DNA from: Chaetoderma sp. LZ-2023a
Lineage: Eukaryota > Mollusca > Caudofoveata > Chaetodermatida > Chaetodermatidae
Assembly (NCBI GenBank): GCA_034401795.1
Contig: CM067373.1
Location: 36,739,443-36,803,442 of the forward strand
DNA length: 64,000 nucleotides
Direction: 5' to 3'
The position numbers were made by a program, and so were the translations under genes. The notes beneath the pieces are model-generated. The model saw nothing but the letters and a program-made list of their open reading frames with translations. It made no database searches and was not told the DNA's origin. Positions 45,135-56,399 of the stretch are shown in pieces. Each line of letters starts with the position of its first letter. The stretch's first letter is position 1.

Positions 45135-45178
45135 GTTAATTAACGTTCTCTTAAGGCCTTAAGAGATGGTTAATTAAC
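45135..45178. repeat. 44-bp near-perfect palindrome upstream of the purine tract
   Basis: gttaattaac at 45135-45144 mirrors gttaattaac at 45169-45178. Between them lies the perfect 20-bp palindrome tctcttaaggccttaagaga (45147-45166), leaving only two mismatched base pairs. It can form a hairpin in single-stranded DNA or RNA just before the plus-strand priming site. Confidence 0.92.
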
Positions 45179-45180
45179 TT

Positions 45181-45195
45181 CGGTTGAGGGGCATG
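45181..45195 (+). other. Probable polypurine tract of element C
   Basis: cggttgaggggcatg immediately precedes the 3' LTR; the gagggg run is the likely primer. It is short and interrupted. Confidence 0.55.
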
Positions 45196-46882
45196 TGTAG
45201 ATATCGGATCGTCTTATGGGAAGTCATGACCCCGGTAGACGTCTTATATTTGCGAGTAAGACCTCAGTGAAATTTACGTTTGAAAATACCAGGTGAGCTA
45301 GGGACTGAATAAGCATCATAGTAGTTAGGTATGGATAGGAAGATGCACTGGATGACTTCAGCCAGTGCTGATGCTAGGATACAGTTTCGCGGAAATAGAA
45401 TAGGTTTCGCAGAAATAGAATAGGAACCAGATTGAAACTGTAGCAGTAAATTCATCACAATAAGTTAGAAGTTGGAATAGATTGGAATAAGACCAACGGT
45501 TCTGAGTTGATGATATCTGTCAATAGTTGAAGGTAAAAGTTGTTGCTGTGGGATTGGCACACACTTTTATAATATTCAGCAGTCATTTCGGCCGTTAGTT
45601 TAGTAAATAATAGGGTGATAAGAATAGATACGAATCGATGGGAATCGAGAGAAATTATAGGAAACAGATGGACGGTTAGTTGTTGACGGTCGGCATTCCG
45701 AATCCCTTAAGCAAGTACAACAACACCAGCTGGCAATGAGATCATACAGCTCATGTGCTTATTAACGTTCGCTTCCTACAGGCTTATCCATGATAGGCAA
45801 GGGACAGGACAGAGGCATTGTAGCGTCCTGTAGGAATTAATAACATAATCGAAAGTTGTATATCAACTATATGTCAATCAAAGGAAGGCATGCTACAACA
45901 ACACATACCGTAATGTTGTTAGTTAGCTGACAGATCGCGTCAAATCAGAACCAGCCAACACCGCTTTGACCCTATTTTGTAGTATCTCCCGAGAAGAGAA
46001 GCCCAGAGTTTGATTAGTCAGGATGACGTCATAATCAATGAGCATCGACTCAAACTCTGTGGCAGAGAAACCAAAGAAACGGAGTTTCAAAGTAAATCGA
46101 GAGATAGGCGAACAGGGATTGGTCAGAACGACCAAAGAGAATAGGTACAATCTTCTAGGAAGGGATAAGCAGATGTTGATTGGAGGCAAGAAGGATGCGG
46201 GCCAATCAAACTGTGGTTATAACTACCTGGAAGGATGAAAGGAACAGAAACTATGTATTACGATATATATAGATCTATATATCGTAATATGTATAGAAGT
46301 TAGGAAAATGTGTAGGGTATATAGTAGGCACTTTGTCTACTGAATCTTTAATCTTCACCATCAGTGATTCCGTAACAGTCGTGTTCCGTGAATAGTCGAG
46401 TAGCAATAGATAGTCGAATAGCACACCAACGCAGGTTGGGAGTAATTCTTCTAAGTTAGAGATAGTATCGAATAATCGTTAGCATTAAATAAGTTAATTA
46501 AAGTAAATCATTTCATAGTTGTAGAAAGTACCATTTTATATTACGACAGTAAAAGTCGTCTTTGTTATATCAGTAGTAGTGTAGCGAATAAATCATCACT
46601 TAGTTAATCAAGCATAGATCCGAGTTGAGTTTGTGAATTATACTCCAGAAGCAAGGAACAAACTCCTTGCCTTACCTGAGCATCTTCGTGAAAGTCAGAT
46701 AGGTCCAGATTACTAATCAAAAATATCTTCATCACCATCAGAAGAGGCGAGCCTAGTAATCGTATCGCTGGTACTCGGGGAAGATAAGTTGTCGCAGCAA
46801 CCTACCATCATAAGTCTTCTCTGTGTAGCGGTGATAGTTAGTTAGTGAAATTCGAATAAGAAGATAAGACCGAAAATCTTCA
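45196..46882 (+). repeat. 3' LTR of element C
   Basis: 1,687 bp, direct repeat of 36176-37862 with about 15 substitutions counted by eye and no length change. Followed by ACAT at 46883-46886. Confidence 0.97.
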
Positions 46883-47121
46883 ACATGTACAGGCGGTTCC
46901 ACCTTACGACATCGCCCGCTTGTCCTTGTGGAGAAGCAGAACAGACCACAGAGCACATACTTCAATGTTGCAGTACGTCTTCTCTGAGAGAAGAGATCTG
47001 GCCTTTGTCAACCTCTTTTCTTGAAAAGCTGTATGGGCCTGTGGAAGAACTGCAGAAAACCACAGATTTCATCTTGAGAACGGCTCTCCAAGTGTGATAC
47101 CAGCGATCGAAAAGAAGAAGA
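46883..47121 (+). pseudogene. I-like LINE C-terminus and tail, after element C
   Basis: The LINE frame resumes directly after the target duplication with M-Y-R-R-F-H-L and a C-P-C-G-E-A-E-Q-T-T-E-H-I-L-Q-C-C zinc-like motif typical of the C-terminus of RNase H-bearing I-type LINEs, ending in a TGA at about 47097. An AAG-rich tail (gaaaagaagaagaag) ends at the right target duplication. Confidence 0.9.
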
Positions 47122-47135
47122 AGCTGAGTGACACA
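47122..47135. repeat. Right target-site duplication of the I-like LINE
   Basis: agctgagtgacaca, identical to 34532-34545. Part of it (agtgacacatcgg) repeats once more just downstream. Confidence 0.88.
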
Positions 47136-47388
47136 TCGGAGAGTGACACATCGGATCCCTCTACTGAAGGATGTGTGGACTCATGCTCATATATAATATA
47201 CACAGGCTCTCGATAACTGATACTTCCAGTTTATTCCTCTATCATATGGCGTCATAATTAACTACGTGACGTGTAGGATGACGCCATAACCAATTAGAGA
47301 ATGAACGACTCGATTTAGTCCGTCTTTAACGCTTAATAGTCCGGCACACGTTGTACGAATTGTATGTCTTTACTGTTTCATAAACATT

Positions 47389-47481
47389 CAGTCGAATATT
47401 TTGAAACTAATTTGACTGGGCGCTGTTGCTGCCATAGGCATCAACAGCAACCAGCCAAATTAGTTTCAAATTAGTCAACAG
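47389..47481. mobile_element. MITE-like hairpin, copy 2 (best preserved with copy 4)
   Basis: Left arm cagtcgaatattttgaaac continuing taatttgactggg; right arm is its near reverse complement ending ttagtttcaaattagtcaac. Arms are about 45 bp with a very short centre. No coding capacity. Confidence 0.8.
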
Positions 47482-47957
47482 TTTACCTGTATAGTCTACT
47501 GGAAATTGATAGTCATGGAGTTCAGGGATTGATCGATCCCAGCATAGGCGAAGTGTGGATGGAGCTTAGCTAGAGATTGCCAGGGCATAGCTAAAACTGG
47601 AAAGGTCCATTGATGTGGAGAATAAGAAAGTACAGTTGTCAATTGATACAATAATGTATTCCTCTTATATAACATTTTATACAACAATAATAATTTAAAA
47701 TTTTTTATGAAAATGCAATATCTACAAAATATATATATTTTCATTTGACAACCGGTTTTGAATCACAACCTGCATAGGGCTATATTTAAACAAAGGTGAC
47801 CAGTATCACTTGGCGAAACATTGCATTCAGAGTATGGGACGGAGTTAGTAATTGCAATTATTTGTCGCAGTAATTTTACAAAAATGTATTTTATAATTAT
47901 CTGCTCTGAAGCGTTAACAAGGCACATAAGACTGCGGATACTTAAATAATAAATATG

Positions 47958-48436
47958 GCGAGAGAAGGCGCCATGGCTCACCACGGATAGAGAGTATGGG
48001 ATCCAGTATGTGAGGCAGAAGGCACAATAGCTCACCACAGATAGAGCGTATGGGATCCAGGATGTGAGTCAGACGGCACAATAACTCACCATGGATAGAG
48101 AGCATGGGATCCAGTATGTGAGGCAGAAGGCACAATAGCTCACTACGGATAGAGTATGGAATCCAGCATGTGAGACAGAAGGCACACTAGCTCACCACGG
48201 ATAGAGAGTATGGAATCCAGTATGTGAGGCAGAAGGCACCATAGCTCACCACGGATAGAGAGTTTGGGATCCAGTATGTGAGGCAGAAGGCACAATAGCT
48301 CACCACGGATAGAGAGTATGGAATCCAGTATGTGAGGCAGAGGGCGTCATAGCTCACCACGGATAGAGAGTATGGAATCCAGCATGTGAGGCAGAAGGCA
48401 CAATAGATCACTACGGATAGAGAATATGGAATCCAG
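47958..48436. repeat. 54-bp minisatellite (about nine units)
   Basis: atccag recurs at 48001, 48055, 48109, 48161, 48215, 48269, 48323, 48377 and 48431, giving 54-bp spacing except one 52-bp unit. Each unit holds gtgaggcagaaggcac, aatagctcaccacgg and atagagagtatgg. Because 54 is a multiple of 3, stop-free - strand frames with an 18-residue repeat arise; I do not regard them as genes. Confidence 0.95.
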
Positions 48437-48440
48437 CACC

Positions 48441-49930
48441 CGTTCTCAGGTGACCCCCAGACCATTACTAATACCAATTAAAACAGCAGAAGATAAGAAG
48501 GCACTTAAAGCCCTGCAAATAGATGTGCATTCGGACCTGATGGCATGAGCAATGCACTATTCAAATACGCAAGTGGCATTATATCAAAACCGATCACGCA
48601 CCCAATCAAGTCAGTTTTATGTACCACCTTTCCATCGATGCTGTAGGCTAAGGCACCGTTAATCGCGCTACCGAGACTCAAGAAGCGACCCAGCCCTCCA
48701 GCTAATCTGCGGTCCATTGTACTCCTCGACAGCATACGAAGAATCCGATCCAATGTTACTCTATGCCGCATCCGAGACAAGATTGATGACTTAACTTTCA
48801 AAGTGGCTTTAAACGTGGACGCAGCTGCGCAGACATTGTATCGTCTCAATGTATGCTTGTGTCAGTAGTCATGTATACCACATCAGGCCAGGCGCAATGA
48901 AACTGAGCGGTGACTAGTGAGACTACTACTTGCGGGTACCAAGCTGAGAGTACGAGTCAAGTCTGCAGAGTTTGAGACATCAAGCAGATCCGCGCGGGGA
49001 GATAATCTATCCCCTGCGCTTTTCACCTCTTACTTTGCTTCAATGCGGGAAACTTCGACAATACTAAAGCCCCAGTGTCCACACTGTGTCTGCCACTAGA
49101 GATGGAATATGCCGACGGTGTGGACTTCATAGGCGAGGAAAAGAAACCCCTTGACGAACTTCTCCCAATACCTGCAAGCAAACTATAAATCGAGAATCTC
49201 TTTATGAATGAATCCAAAACAGAGTTCACACACATATACCTGAAATAGCATGAAACTAAAGAAAATGATGATCCACTTTGCGGAGGCGAATAACGGCGGA
49301 AAATTAAAATCCTGGGGGGCAATGCTTTGCACCACTCCTGACATTTCTGCATGCTGCGTCGTTGGGAACATAGCTTTGTTCATAGAACAAAGGTGCCCTT
49401 GGCAGAAAAACTGCGTGTGTACACTGCAACCTGCGTATTGTTGATCCTGTATAACAGTAACAGCTGGGCAGTTCCAAAGACATGTATAGATACAAACTTG
49501 ATGCCTGATACCGCAAACGCATACCCACCATCGCCAGACAGCATAATAATTTCCAACGATGCACTGTTCAAGATATATAATATATTGTCATTATGCGTAG
49601 AAAAGAAGTTGACCAGAAAAGTTTGCCCATTTTGGCCGTGCTAATGACGCCAGAAGGCACACCAGCACAGATAGCCTTGGAATTCGCTCTACTAGGAGTC
49701 AGTAAATATAAAGACATCAGAGGACGTCATTGCATAATCATAAACATGTTAAGCACGCTGCAAGGTGAATTTGGGAAAGCAGGACTCGATACACTCAGGT
49801 CAAGAATGGACCTGACGAAGCTAACGATGTTGGCCGAGCACAAGACGCTGTGGTCAAAAGCGAAGAAGGACCGATTGCAGCTGTAGAACTGTTCTACTAT
49901 AACAGCCGCAGAATACAGTAATCATGCAGT
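48441..49930 (+). pseudogene. RTE-like LINE: RT to 3' end
   Basis: Begins inside the linker (ttctcaggtgacccc), next to the minisatellite. RT motifs such as M-S-N-A-L-F-K-Y and a late R-G-D-N-L-S-P-A-L-F-T appear in pieces, followed by the thumb and 3' domain with P-E-G-T-P-A-Q-I-A-L-E-F-A-L-L-G and W-S-K-A-K-K-D-R-L-Q-L (49593-49886). The latter is the best conserved piece of this family in the window. Frames are broken. Confidence 0.8.
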
Positions 49931-49951
49931 ACAGGCAGATGGTCGGATGCA

Positions 49952-49955
<4 letters not shown>

Positions 49956-50014
<59 letters not shown>
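49956..50014. repeat. (TA)n microsatellite
   Basis: About 58 bp of alternating TA directly after the 3' end of the RTE-like fragment. Confidence 0.97.
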
Positions 50015-50016
<2 letters not shown>

Positions 50017-50609
50017 CTTATTCAGGTAACAATGCTGATTTAAGTATCATTTTAATTGAACAGTGAAAACACGTCACGATAATGTATCTTTGCTAATCTC
50101 ACTATCAATTTGGCATTTGACTGATTTAAATCAGTGTGGTAGGACGGACACCATTGGCTTCAAAACTTATATACATAATTTTCGCAAAATTTCCAGGAAA
50201 TCATCTAAACGACTACTCCTCATTAACTGCGTATGCGATTTCATTCACACTTGGCTGAAAGGACCGCATGGTGATAGGCTTCAGAAATTATATGCAAAAC
50301 CCATATGGTGATAGGCATCAGAATTTGTGCACGCAATTTTGAGTGGTTCATCTTTAAAGAATTCCGGTGGCCATGATGGATATCCAGAACGTTTCTGGCA
50401 AATCATTTAAAAGGTTTATATACAATGATTTCACAGGCCAATTTTCCTCTATAGCTATTGATGTCTAACTGGGTGGATAGGAAGGACTACCTATGGGCAT
50501 AAGGTACTACCCATATAAGAACCACATCATTATGACCTTAGAGGCTAGTTTCCAAATTAGATAGATTCGTTTAATTTTCCCATTGGAATCTATAGTACAT
50601 TATTCAGTC
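50015..50609. other. No recognised gene
   Basis: Only an 82-codon open frame at 50063-50311 without resemblance. Confidence 0.5.
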
Positions 50610-51000
50610 AGCATTTCCTGCCGTCTTGGAATGCCAGAGAATACACCAGTACAGAAAGCATTGTTATTTTCAATTTTCAGTACCGGTGGGCTACTAGTGC
50701 CAACAAGAATCAGCCATACAGGGGATACTATAGCACCAACTTGTTAAGTGCTTTGCAATCAGACCTAAAACTTAATCTAAGAGACCTGGAGACAGAAAAG
50801 AACCTTACTGAGTTTAGTAGGATGCTTGCAACGGACAAGACAGAGTGGAGATTGGTCGCAACGGACATGGCAGAGTGGAGGTTGGTCGCAACGGACAAGG
50901 CAGAGTGGAGGTTGGTCGCAATGGACAAAACATCATGGAGAAGTTTGAAGAACAATGATTGCGGCTGAAGCTTCAACTCTTTTCAGTCACAGGCATTCCC
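50610..51000 (+). pseudogene. RTE-like LINE 3' fragment with internal 30-bp repeat
   Basis: Matches 49630-49900 in phrases such as gccagagaatacaccagtac and cttgttaagtgctttgcaa. At 50828-50945 a 30-bp unit beginning gcaacggacaaggcagagtgg is repeated about four times where the intact family has a single stretch. Confidence 0.65.
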
Positions 51001-51200
51001 AACAATGAACTATACCAGGTCTACCCAGTGCACCGTAACGACATACATTGTTTTCACACCTTTCCAGTTTGGTGAGATTTCCTGTGTCGCCGGCGCTAGC
51101 TATGCAGCGGTAACCATGTATTAGGAATACGATCTGGGCTAGGACGGTAAACGTCTAACCATTTTCAACCATGACATCCCAATATCTCATATTGGGGTAA

Positions 51201-51295
51201 CAAGTGAAATATTTCAAATTCAATTCTACTATAAGTTCTTGCTTTTACTGTAATCGGCACCTTTAAGCCAAATTAGAATCAAAATATTCAGCAAC
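51201..51295. mobile_element. MITE-like hairpin, copy 3 (degenerate)
   Basis: Left gtgaaatatttcaaattcaa faces right aattagaatcaaaatattca with gcaac. Inverted repeat of about 30 bp with several mismatches. Confidence 0.55.
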
Positions 51296-51830
51296 TAAAT
51301 TCCTACATCGTAAATAATGTAAAGAATCATTCGTGTTCTAACCTGGAAAGACATTTTGTGTGTTAGCTAAATTATATTACAAAATCACTCGATACGTTAG
51401 GTCAAATGTAAAGGCAATAAGGGTTACCCTATTCACACCCTCTGCACCGCGCTAGATAGCAGGCCGCTCGTATTACGTATATGGTAGAAACGTTATAATT
51501 GACCCACTTTAGAGGGCCACACAGCGGTAGCTCTTTAATATACGTGGTCATACGTATCTTAAGAAATACGCGATCTTGTGGACACCAAACCATTCAGTGT
51601 GAAAAGTAATTTTTTATTAAGCCACACGGTGTCTTTAATGAACTCTCTTTTATGTTCCATATTGTGCCCGTTATAGACAGGCAAAATTAGGCATTGATTT
51701 TCACCACGTCCAAACTCATTGATAAACGGTTTTGTTTTATCAGCAAATTTGTAAGGTCGGACACTAAACTATGATATTACGCCAACATGACTTACCATTT
51801 TATCAATTCATTCGTCTGCCCGTCTTCCTT
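51296..51830. other. No recognised gene
   Basis: AT-rich without open frames of note. Confidence 0.5.
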
Positions 51831-51839
51831 TCTTTCCAG

Positions 51840-52062
51840 CCGCCCTTCATCCATCCATCCATCTTTTCACCCACCAACCCACCCACCGGCCCACCCTCCC
51901 ATCCATCCATCTACCCACCTAACCACCCACCTATACACCCACCTACCAATCCATCCATCCTTCCATTCATTCATTCATTCATTCATTCATTCATTCATTC
52001 ATTCATTCAACCCTCCGTCCGTCCATCCGTCCATCGATCGATCGATCGATCGATTCGTTCAT
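51840..52062. repeat. Tetranucleotide microsatellites (CATC, CCAC, CATT, CGAT)
   Basis: Successive runs of catc/ccac-type units, then (attc)n at about 51965-52008, then (cgat)n at 52033-52053. The two overlapping + strand open frames here are microsatellite translations. Confidence 0.95.
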
Positions 52063-52907
52063 TCATTTGCTGATTTATGTATTTATTTCCACCACTCCAC
52101 CAAACACGTTTATCGACTTCCAATCCAAACACTGGTGGGTCGGAGTGCCGTAAGGTCTGTGAATCAGTAGCGACTTTAATTGTCGGTGAGGTAAAGAAAT
52201 CACCACGGCGTGACGCCCTTCCGCACATGCCTACCACATGTCTGTTTTCAACAAATATTTGTGATTTGAACATGATTTAAAACATTCAAATGCAAAAGGA
52301 AGTAACAAAGAATTATAACAAAAAATATAATCTTTACAGATTCGTAATCTTGGGTATCCATACTTTCTGACACATAGTGTTATTATTAATTGTAGAGCTT
52401 TTGTTAAAGGTTATAAATTCATGTTCAAAGTAGAAAGATGCTCGCATTTTCCTAAGATATTTGTGGATTTCTCATATATTCCTATTGGAGGGATTATCAT
52501 CTACATATAATATAAAAAGCAAGTAACTTCTAACTTATGTAGATTATTATAATCTACAACAATTAATAGCTAATAAAATTTCCTTTCCGGGCATATGTGT
52601 TATTTTACAAACAAGACATAAATAGAATAGGAAAATAAGGATTTTATGAACATCTCTTTGTTATGGAGTAAATTTCTGACCAAGATAGGCGAGAAATCCT
52701 GCGCATGCGTACTTGACTTCCGCCGTCATTGTTGGTCATGAAACAGTCACTCATCATGAATGAGTGTTTGGGTTTGTCATGATATGTTAAAAATATGAAA
52801 GGATTAACACGATAGCTACAGTACCGCGCAGAGATAAGTTAAAAAAAGAATTTTCTAAAACATAAACACGTTAGTCAGTAAAATTTTGAGCACTGTAAGA
52901 AATTTTC
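52063..52907. other. No recognised gene
   Basis: AT-rich, small frames only. Confidence 0.5.
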
Positions 52908-52999
52908 TGTTGAATATTTTGGACTTAATTTGATTGGAAGCCATTGCTGTAAAATACAGCAATGGCTTCCAATTAAATTATGTAAAAGATATTCAACAA
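52908..52999. mobile_element. MITE-like hairpin, copy 4
   Basis: ctgttgaatattttggac with taatttgattggaagcc on the left; the right arm ggcttccaattaaatta with tgtaaaagatattcaac closes it. Near-perfect stem of about 45 bp around gtaaaatac. Confidence 0.82.
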
Positions 53000-53139
53000 T
53001 ACGTTTTATTTTGTTTTGGTAAAAAAAGGTTATTTCTGAGCTGTACTGTAGGCCATCCTTCACTGTAGTTTATAAAAATATTTGAAATTATATTCTAAAA
53101 ATAAAAAAATAAATATAGAGATATCTAGATCATACAAAA

Positions 53140-53277
<138 letters not shown>

Positions 53278-53375
53278 CTCTGGCAGTAGCGCTGTAATCC
53301 TCATTCCTCAAATTTTGATAAGGTAAATTTAAATTTTCTCATAGAAAATCCCCGTTTGTAGAACAATAGAAGACC

Positions 53376-53745
53376 CACAACACTGTGCCGCCATTGCTTT
53401 GCATACCTGTATCAAGCGCAACACCGTGCCATTGCTTTGCATACCTGTATCAAGCACAACACTGTGCCATTGCTTTGTATACCTGTATCAAGCACAGCAC
53501 TGTGCCATTGCTTTGAATACCTGTATCAAGCACACCACTGTGCCATGGCTTTATATACCTGTATCAAGCACAGCACTGTGCCATTGCTTTGCATACCTGT
53601 ATCAAGCACAACACTGTGCCATTTCTTTGTATACCTGTATCAAGCATAACACTGTGCCACTGCTTTGTATACCTGTATCAAGCACAACACTGTGTCATGT
53701 CTTTGTATACCTGTATCAAGCACAACACTGTGCCATTGTTTTGAA
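53376..53745. repeat. 38-bp minisatellite (about nine units)
   Basis: cctgtatcaagc recurs every 38 bp (53406, 53444, 53482, 53520, 53558, 53596, 53634, 53672, 53710). Units read cctgtatcaagcacaacac then tgtgccattgctttgcata. Since 38 is not a multiple of 3, the open frame across it cycles through all three phases of the unit. Confidence 0.96.
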
Positions 53746-53759
53746 TAACTAATATAATA

Positions 53760-54538
53760 ATGTAGACATATATACACGCGCTTGCATGCTCGGAAAGGTT
53801 CACTAGGCCTAATAAAATTTGTGACAAAAATATGTTCATGTAAACCGGCCTATTTTATTTAAGAACGTTTTTCCTGAATCGCCATGTCTGGCATGGGTAA
53901 TTCTCAACTCGACGCTGGCTTTAATAAGTAACAACCGGGTTGAGATACTATAGACTAGCACTATTTAAGTGATACGCACGGATTAAGAAAAAATATGTAA
54001 CATTTTAATTGTCTATCTTCGTAGAATGTGAGTTCTAATGAAAGTATCAATGGCAGGACATGTCTGGACAACTAGCATTTTACACCACGGCGTTCTAAAA
54101 TACATTGTTACCGCTAGGTCCTAACAAACTCGGTAGACCTATATAAGAGCCTCCTACCCATGTAGCCGAATGTATGACGACTATTATTAAATGTACATTG
54201 TACAAGCATTTCTCAAAAATACCTTTGATAATGATAGGTTCACAATTACATATCGTCAACAGCGCCGTTTGAGCATCTAAATTACGTTAGTGATCGCATT
54301 GTGTGGACTCTTCAATCTGCTTAGGGGAACTACACTCATTCTGCCGTTCTGTTGAGCAAGCTACCATCCCACTTAAAACGCATCCAAATAACACACATAC
54401 TAACTCGTGTAAACAGTGATGAATAGAGTGATCCATCTCTAGCTAAGCCCCGCCCACGTCGCGCGCGTGTTGGGATCGATTAATATGCTATGAACCCTGA
54501 ATTCCAAGAATCCCAATTGAAACGTAACTATACAGGTA
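53760..54538. other. No recognised gene
   Basis: No open frame with family resemblance. Confidence 0.5.
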
Positions 54539-54605
54539 AGCTGTCGAATATCTTGAAACTAAATTGACTAGTTGCAGCAACGATTTCCAGTCAAATTACT
54601 AGTAC
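54539..54605. mobile_element. MITE-like hairpin, copy 5 (shortened)
   Basis: ctgtcgaatatcttgaaact with aaattgact faces ccagtcaaatta. The right end is truncated. Confidence 0.55.
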
Positions 54606-54901
54606 TGCTACATGTGACGTATTTGATTATGACGTCATATATTTGACTCACAGATCGAATTCATCCGTTGCATATATAGTCAAACCTGTTTTAAGCGGCC
54701 ACCTGATTGGGGCACACGCAATGCGTCACTGTATAGACAGGTGGTCTCCTTATACTAGTGCCTGGTTATAGGATATGGCTATTGGAGTCTCCTGAGCAAG
54801 GTTGACTCTGTCTATCAATCTCGTCAAGCCATGCTGCTCTTCTTTAACCATTTAAACCCAGAAGTTCATCAATTTCCAGTCAGCCAAACAAACGGGGAGC
54901 T

Positions 54902-54965
54902 TGTGAATACTGTAAGCCTAATTTGACGGGAACATGCAATCAAATTTGACTTATCATATTCAACC
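54902..54965. mobile_element. MITE-like hairpin, copy 6 (shortened)
   Basis: gaatactgtaagcctaattt with gacggg faces caaatttgacttatcatatt with caac. Confidence 0.5.
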
Positions 54966-55269
54966 AGATATTTAGGCTTATTAGGCCTATATGGCAACTC
55001 ATCATTATCTTTTGTAATTCGGATTTAAAAATGTATGATCAATCATGGTGTTTTTTCAACAGGTGTTTTTTAACCGCGGTGAATGACCATTACTGACTGT
55101 AGGGCAAGAGTAAGGCACATGGCAACCGGCTTATTCAAACTAGTCCTTATGAATCCGAACCTTCCACCATTCACCTGAATATCCTAAGAAGTTCGCTGTG
55201 GTTGAAGATGCATGGTGTACCGGTATTATCGTTTAATTTGACATCTCAGTGTTCAATTGTTGTCAATAA

Positions 55270-56124
55270 TTAGACACTTGTGACAAGTCTATCATCATTG
55301 TCAAAATGTAATGGCGAGCTAGGGTGACTTTCTGTGTCACTGGCAATGCCACTGTCATTACTGCGGTGGCGGCCTGAACCGGTGCCTCGTTTAAACCTAA
55401 GTAAAGCCTCTTCATATTGACTCCGTGACGATTCAGGCACGTAACCTACCATATAACCGTTCGCTGGAACTGAAGAGAATTTTCGCGTATCTGTTAATCC
55501 CATAGCACTAAGATTAAATGGAATATTTTCATCGATTGAAGAACTCGTCGGAGAAGAATCTGCGCGCATAGAATCACTAGAGTCGCTTTCTGTGCGCATA
55601 TATGAGTCTTTTCTCAAATTGACACTTTTATCCTGAATTGATGCGTGTTCGGAACACAATTCCTGGTTCTCCTCGATCGTATCCAACTCGGCTATTGTTT
55701 GTGGGATTAACCTTGACCGATGCTGGGTAGATCGAGAGCCAGAACCTGCCCGTGCTGAATGTCTCCGCCACACCCTGACCTGGTCAGCCGCCGTTTCATG
55801 ACCCGTGTTTTCCAGCATATCTGATAATTCACAAATTGCCTCATCGCTATCCTTGCGTGCACTAATCATGCGCGCCTCTATCAAGTCTAGCACAAGATAA
55901 CACGGTGTAATATCCTTGCCACGGCAGTAGTGTTCTATCCAATCCATCTTATTGGCTTCTATCCGGGCTGCCTCAGCCAAATGCCACCAATCGTTTTCCA
56001 TTCGTACGCAGAGGTCAAGCTTCAGCCGTTTTGGGAAGAACTGACAGACATTGTAAGGAGCCAACTTAATGTTGCCAAGGTAACCAATAATATCATCATA
56101 GTTCAGGGGTGATAATTCAGGTAG
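55270..56124 (-). CDS. Host gene, terminal exon: death-domain-like region plus Ser-rich tail
   Basis: On the - strand an acceptor (a pyrimidine-rich tract ending ttttttacag) at 56125 is followed by 284 codons to a TAA at 55270-55272. Residues about 30-115 look like a death domain: L-D-L-C-V-R-M-E-N-D-W-W-H-L-A-E, W-I-E-H-Y-C, P-C-Y-L-V-L-D-L-I-E-A-R, then L-S-D-M-L-E-N-T-G-H-E-T-A-A-D-Q-V. The N-D-W-x-x-L-A and L-D-x-x-E-A pattern recalls UNC5-type death domains, but the family is not proven. The remaining ~170 residues are Ser/Asp/Arg-rich and low in hydrophobics, probably disordered, with S-S-D-S-M and D-S-G-I-A-S-D-T-E-S stretches that could be phosphorylated. The frame is clean, unlike the TE remnants around it. 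Confidence 0.8.
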   Translation of the reverse strand, partial: LPELSPLNYDDIIGYLGNIKLAPYNVCQFFPKRLKLDLCVRMENDWWHLAEAARIEANKMDWIEHYCRGKDITPCYLVLDLIEARMISARKDSDEAICELSDMLENTGHETAADQVRVWRRHSARAGSGSRSTQHRSRLIPQTIAELDTIEENQELCSEHASIQDKSVNLRKDSYMRTESDSSDSMRADSSPTSSSIDENIPFNLSAMGLTDTRKFSSVPANGYMVGYVPESSRSQYEEALLRFKRGTGSGRHRSNDSGIASDTESHPSSPLHFDNDDRLVTSV

Positions 56125-56194
56125 CTGTAAAAAAGAAAATTGCATAAAATTGAATTAAAACAATATTATATGTGCTAATACAACTACTCTAAAA

Positions 56195-56290
56195 ATGTGT
56201 AATGTGGGTGTGTGGTGGTTGGGTGTGTGGTGGCATGGGTGTGTGGTGATATGGGTGTGTGGTGGTATGGATGTATGGTAGTATGGCTAT
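56195..56290. repeat. Low-complexity gtgtggtgg/tatgg-type repeat
   Basis: Imperfect units like gggtgtgtggtggtatgg repeated about five times. Confidence 0.85.
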
Positions 56291-56316
56291 GTGGTTTGGG
56301 ATCTACCATTTCTACC

Positions 56317-56318
<2 letters not shown>

Positions 56319-56379
<61 letters not shown>

Positions 56380-56380
56380 T
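56319..56380. repeat. (TAA)n microsatellite
   Basis: About 62 bp of aat units, ending about 20 bp before the RTE-like LINE. Confidence 0.97.
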
Positions 56381-56399
56381 TATAGGCATATATATCAGA

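Larger units (their letters stand above)
36176..46882 (+). mobile_element. Element C: Ty3/gypsy LTR retrotransposon with dUTPase and membrane-protein ORF
   Basis: 10,707 bp with 1,687-bp LTRs starting TG and ending CA, and a 4-bp ACAT duplication (36172-36175 and 46883-46886). By eye the LTRs differ at about 15 positions (0.9%), so it is the youngest datable insertion here. Order is LTR, primer site, gag, pol (protease-RT-RNase H-integrase), dUTPase, single-pass membrane ORF, palindrome, purine tract, LTR. It interrupts the coding region of the I-like LINE, whose frame resumes exactly after removal of one duplication copy. Three in-frame TGA codons break gag and pol. Confidence 0.97.

Noticed and set aside
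47763-48477. Minus-strand ORFs with an 18-residue repeat
   Set aside because: They are translations of a 54-bp minisatellite whose period is a multiple of three.
51771-52170. Two overlapping His/Pro/Ser-rich ORFs
   Set aside because: Translations of tetranucleotide microsatellites.
53399-53752. Repetitive 117-codon ORF
   Set aside because: Product of the 38-bp minisatellite cycling through three frames.
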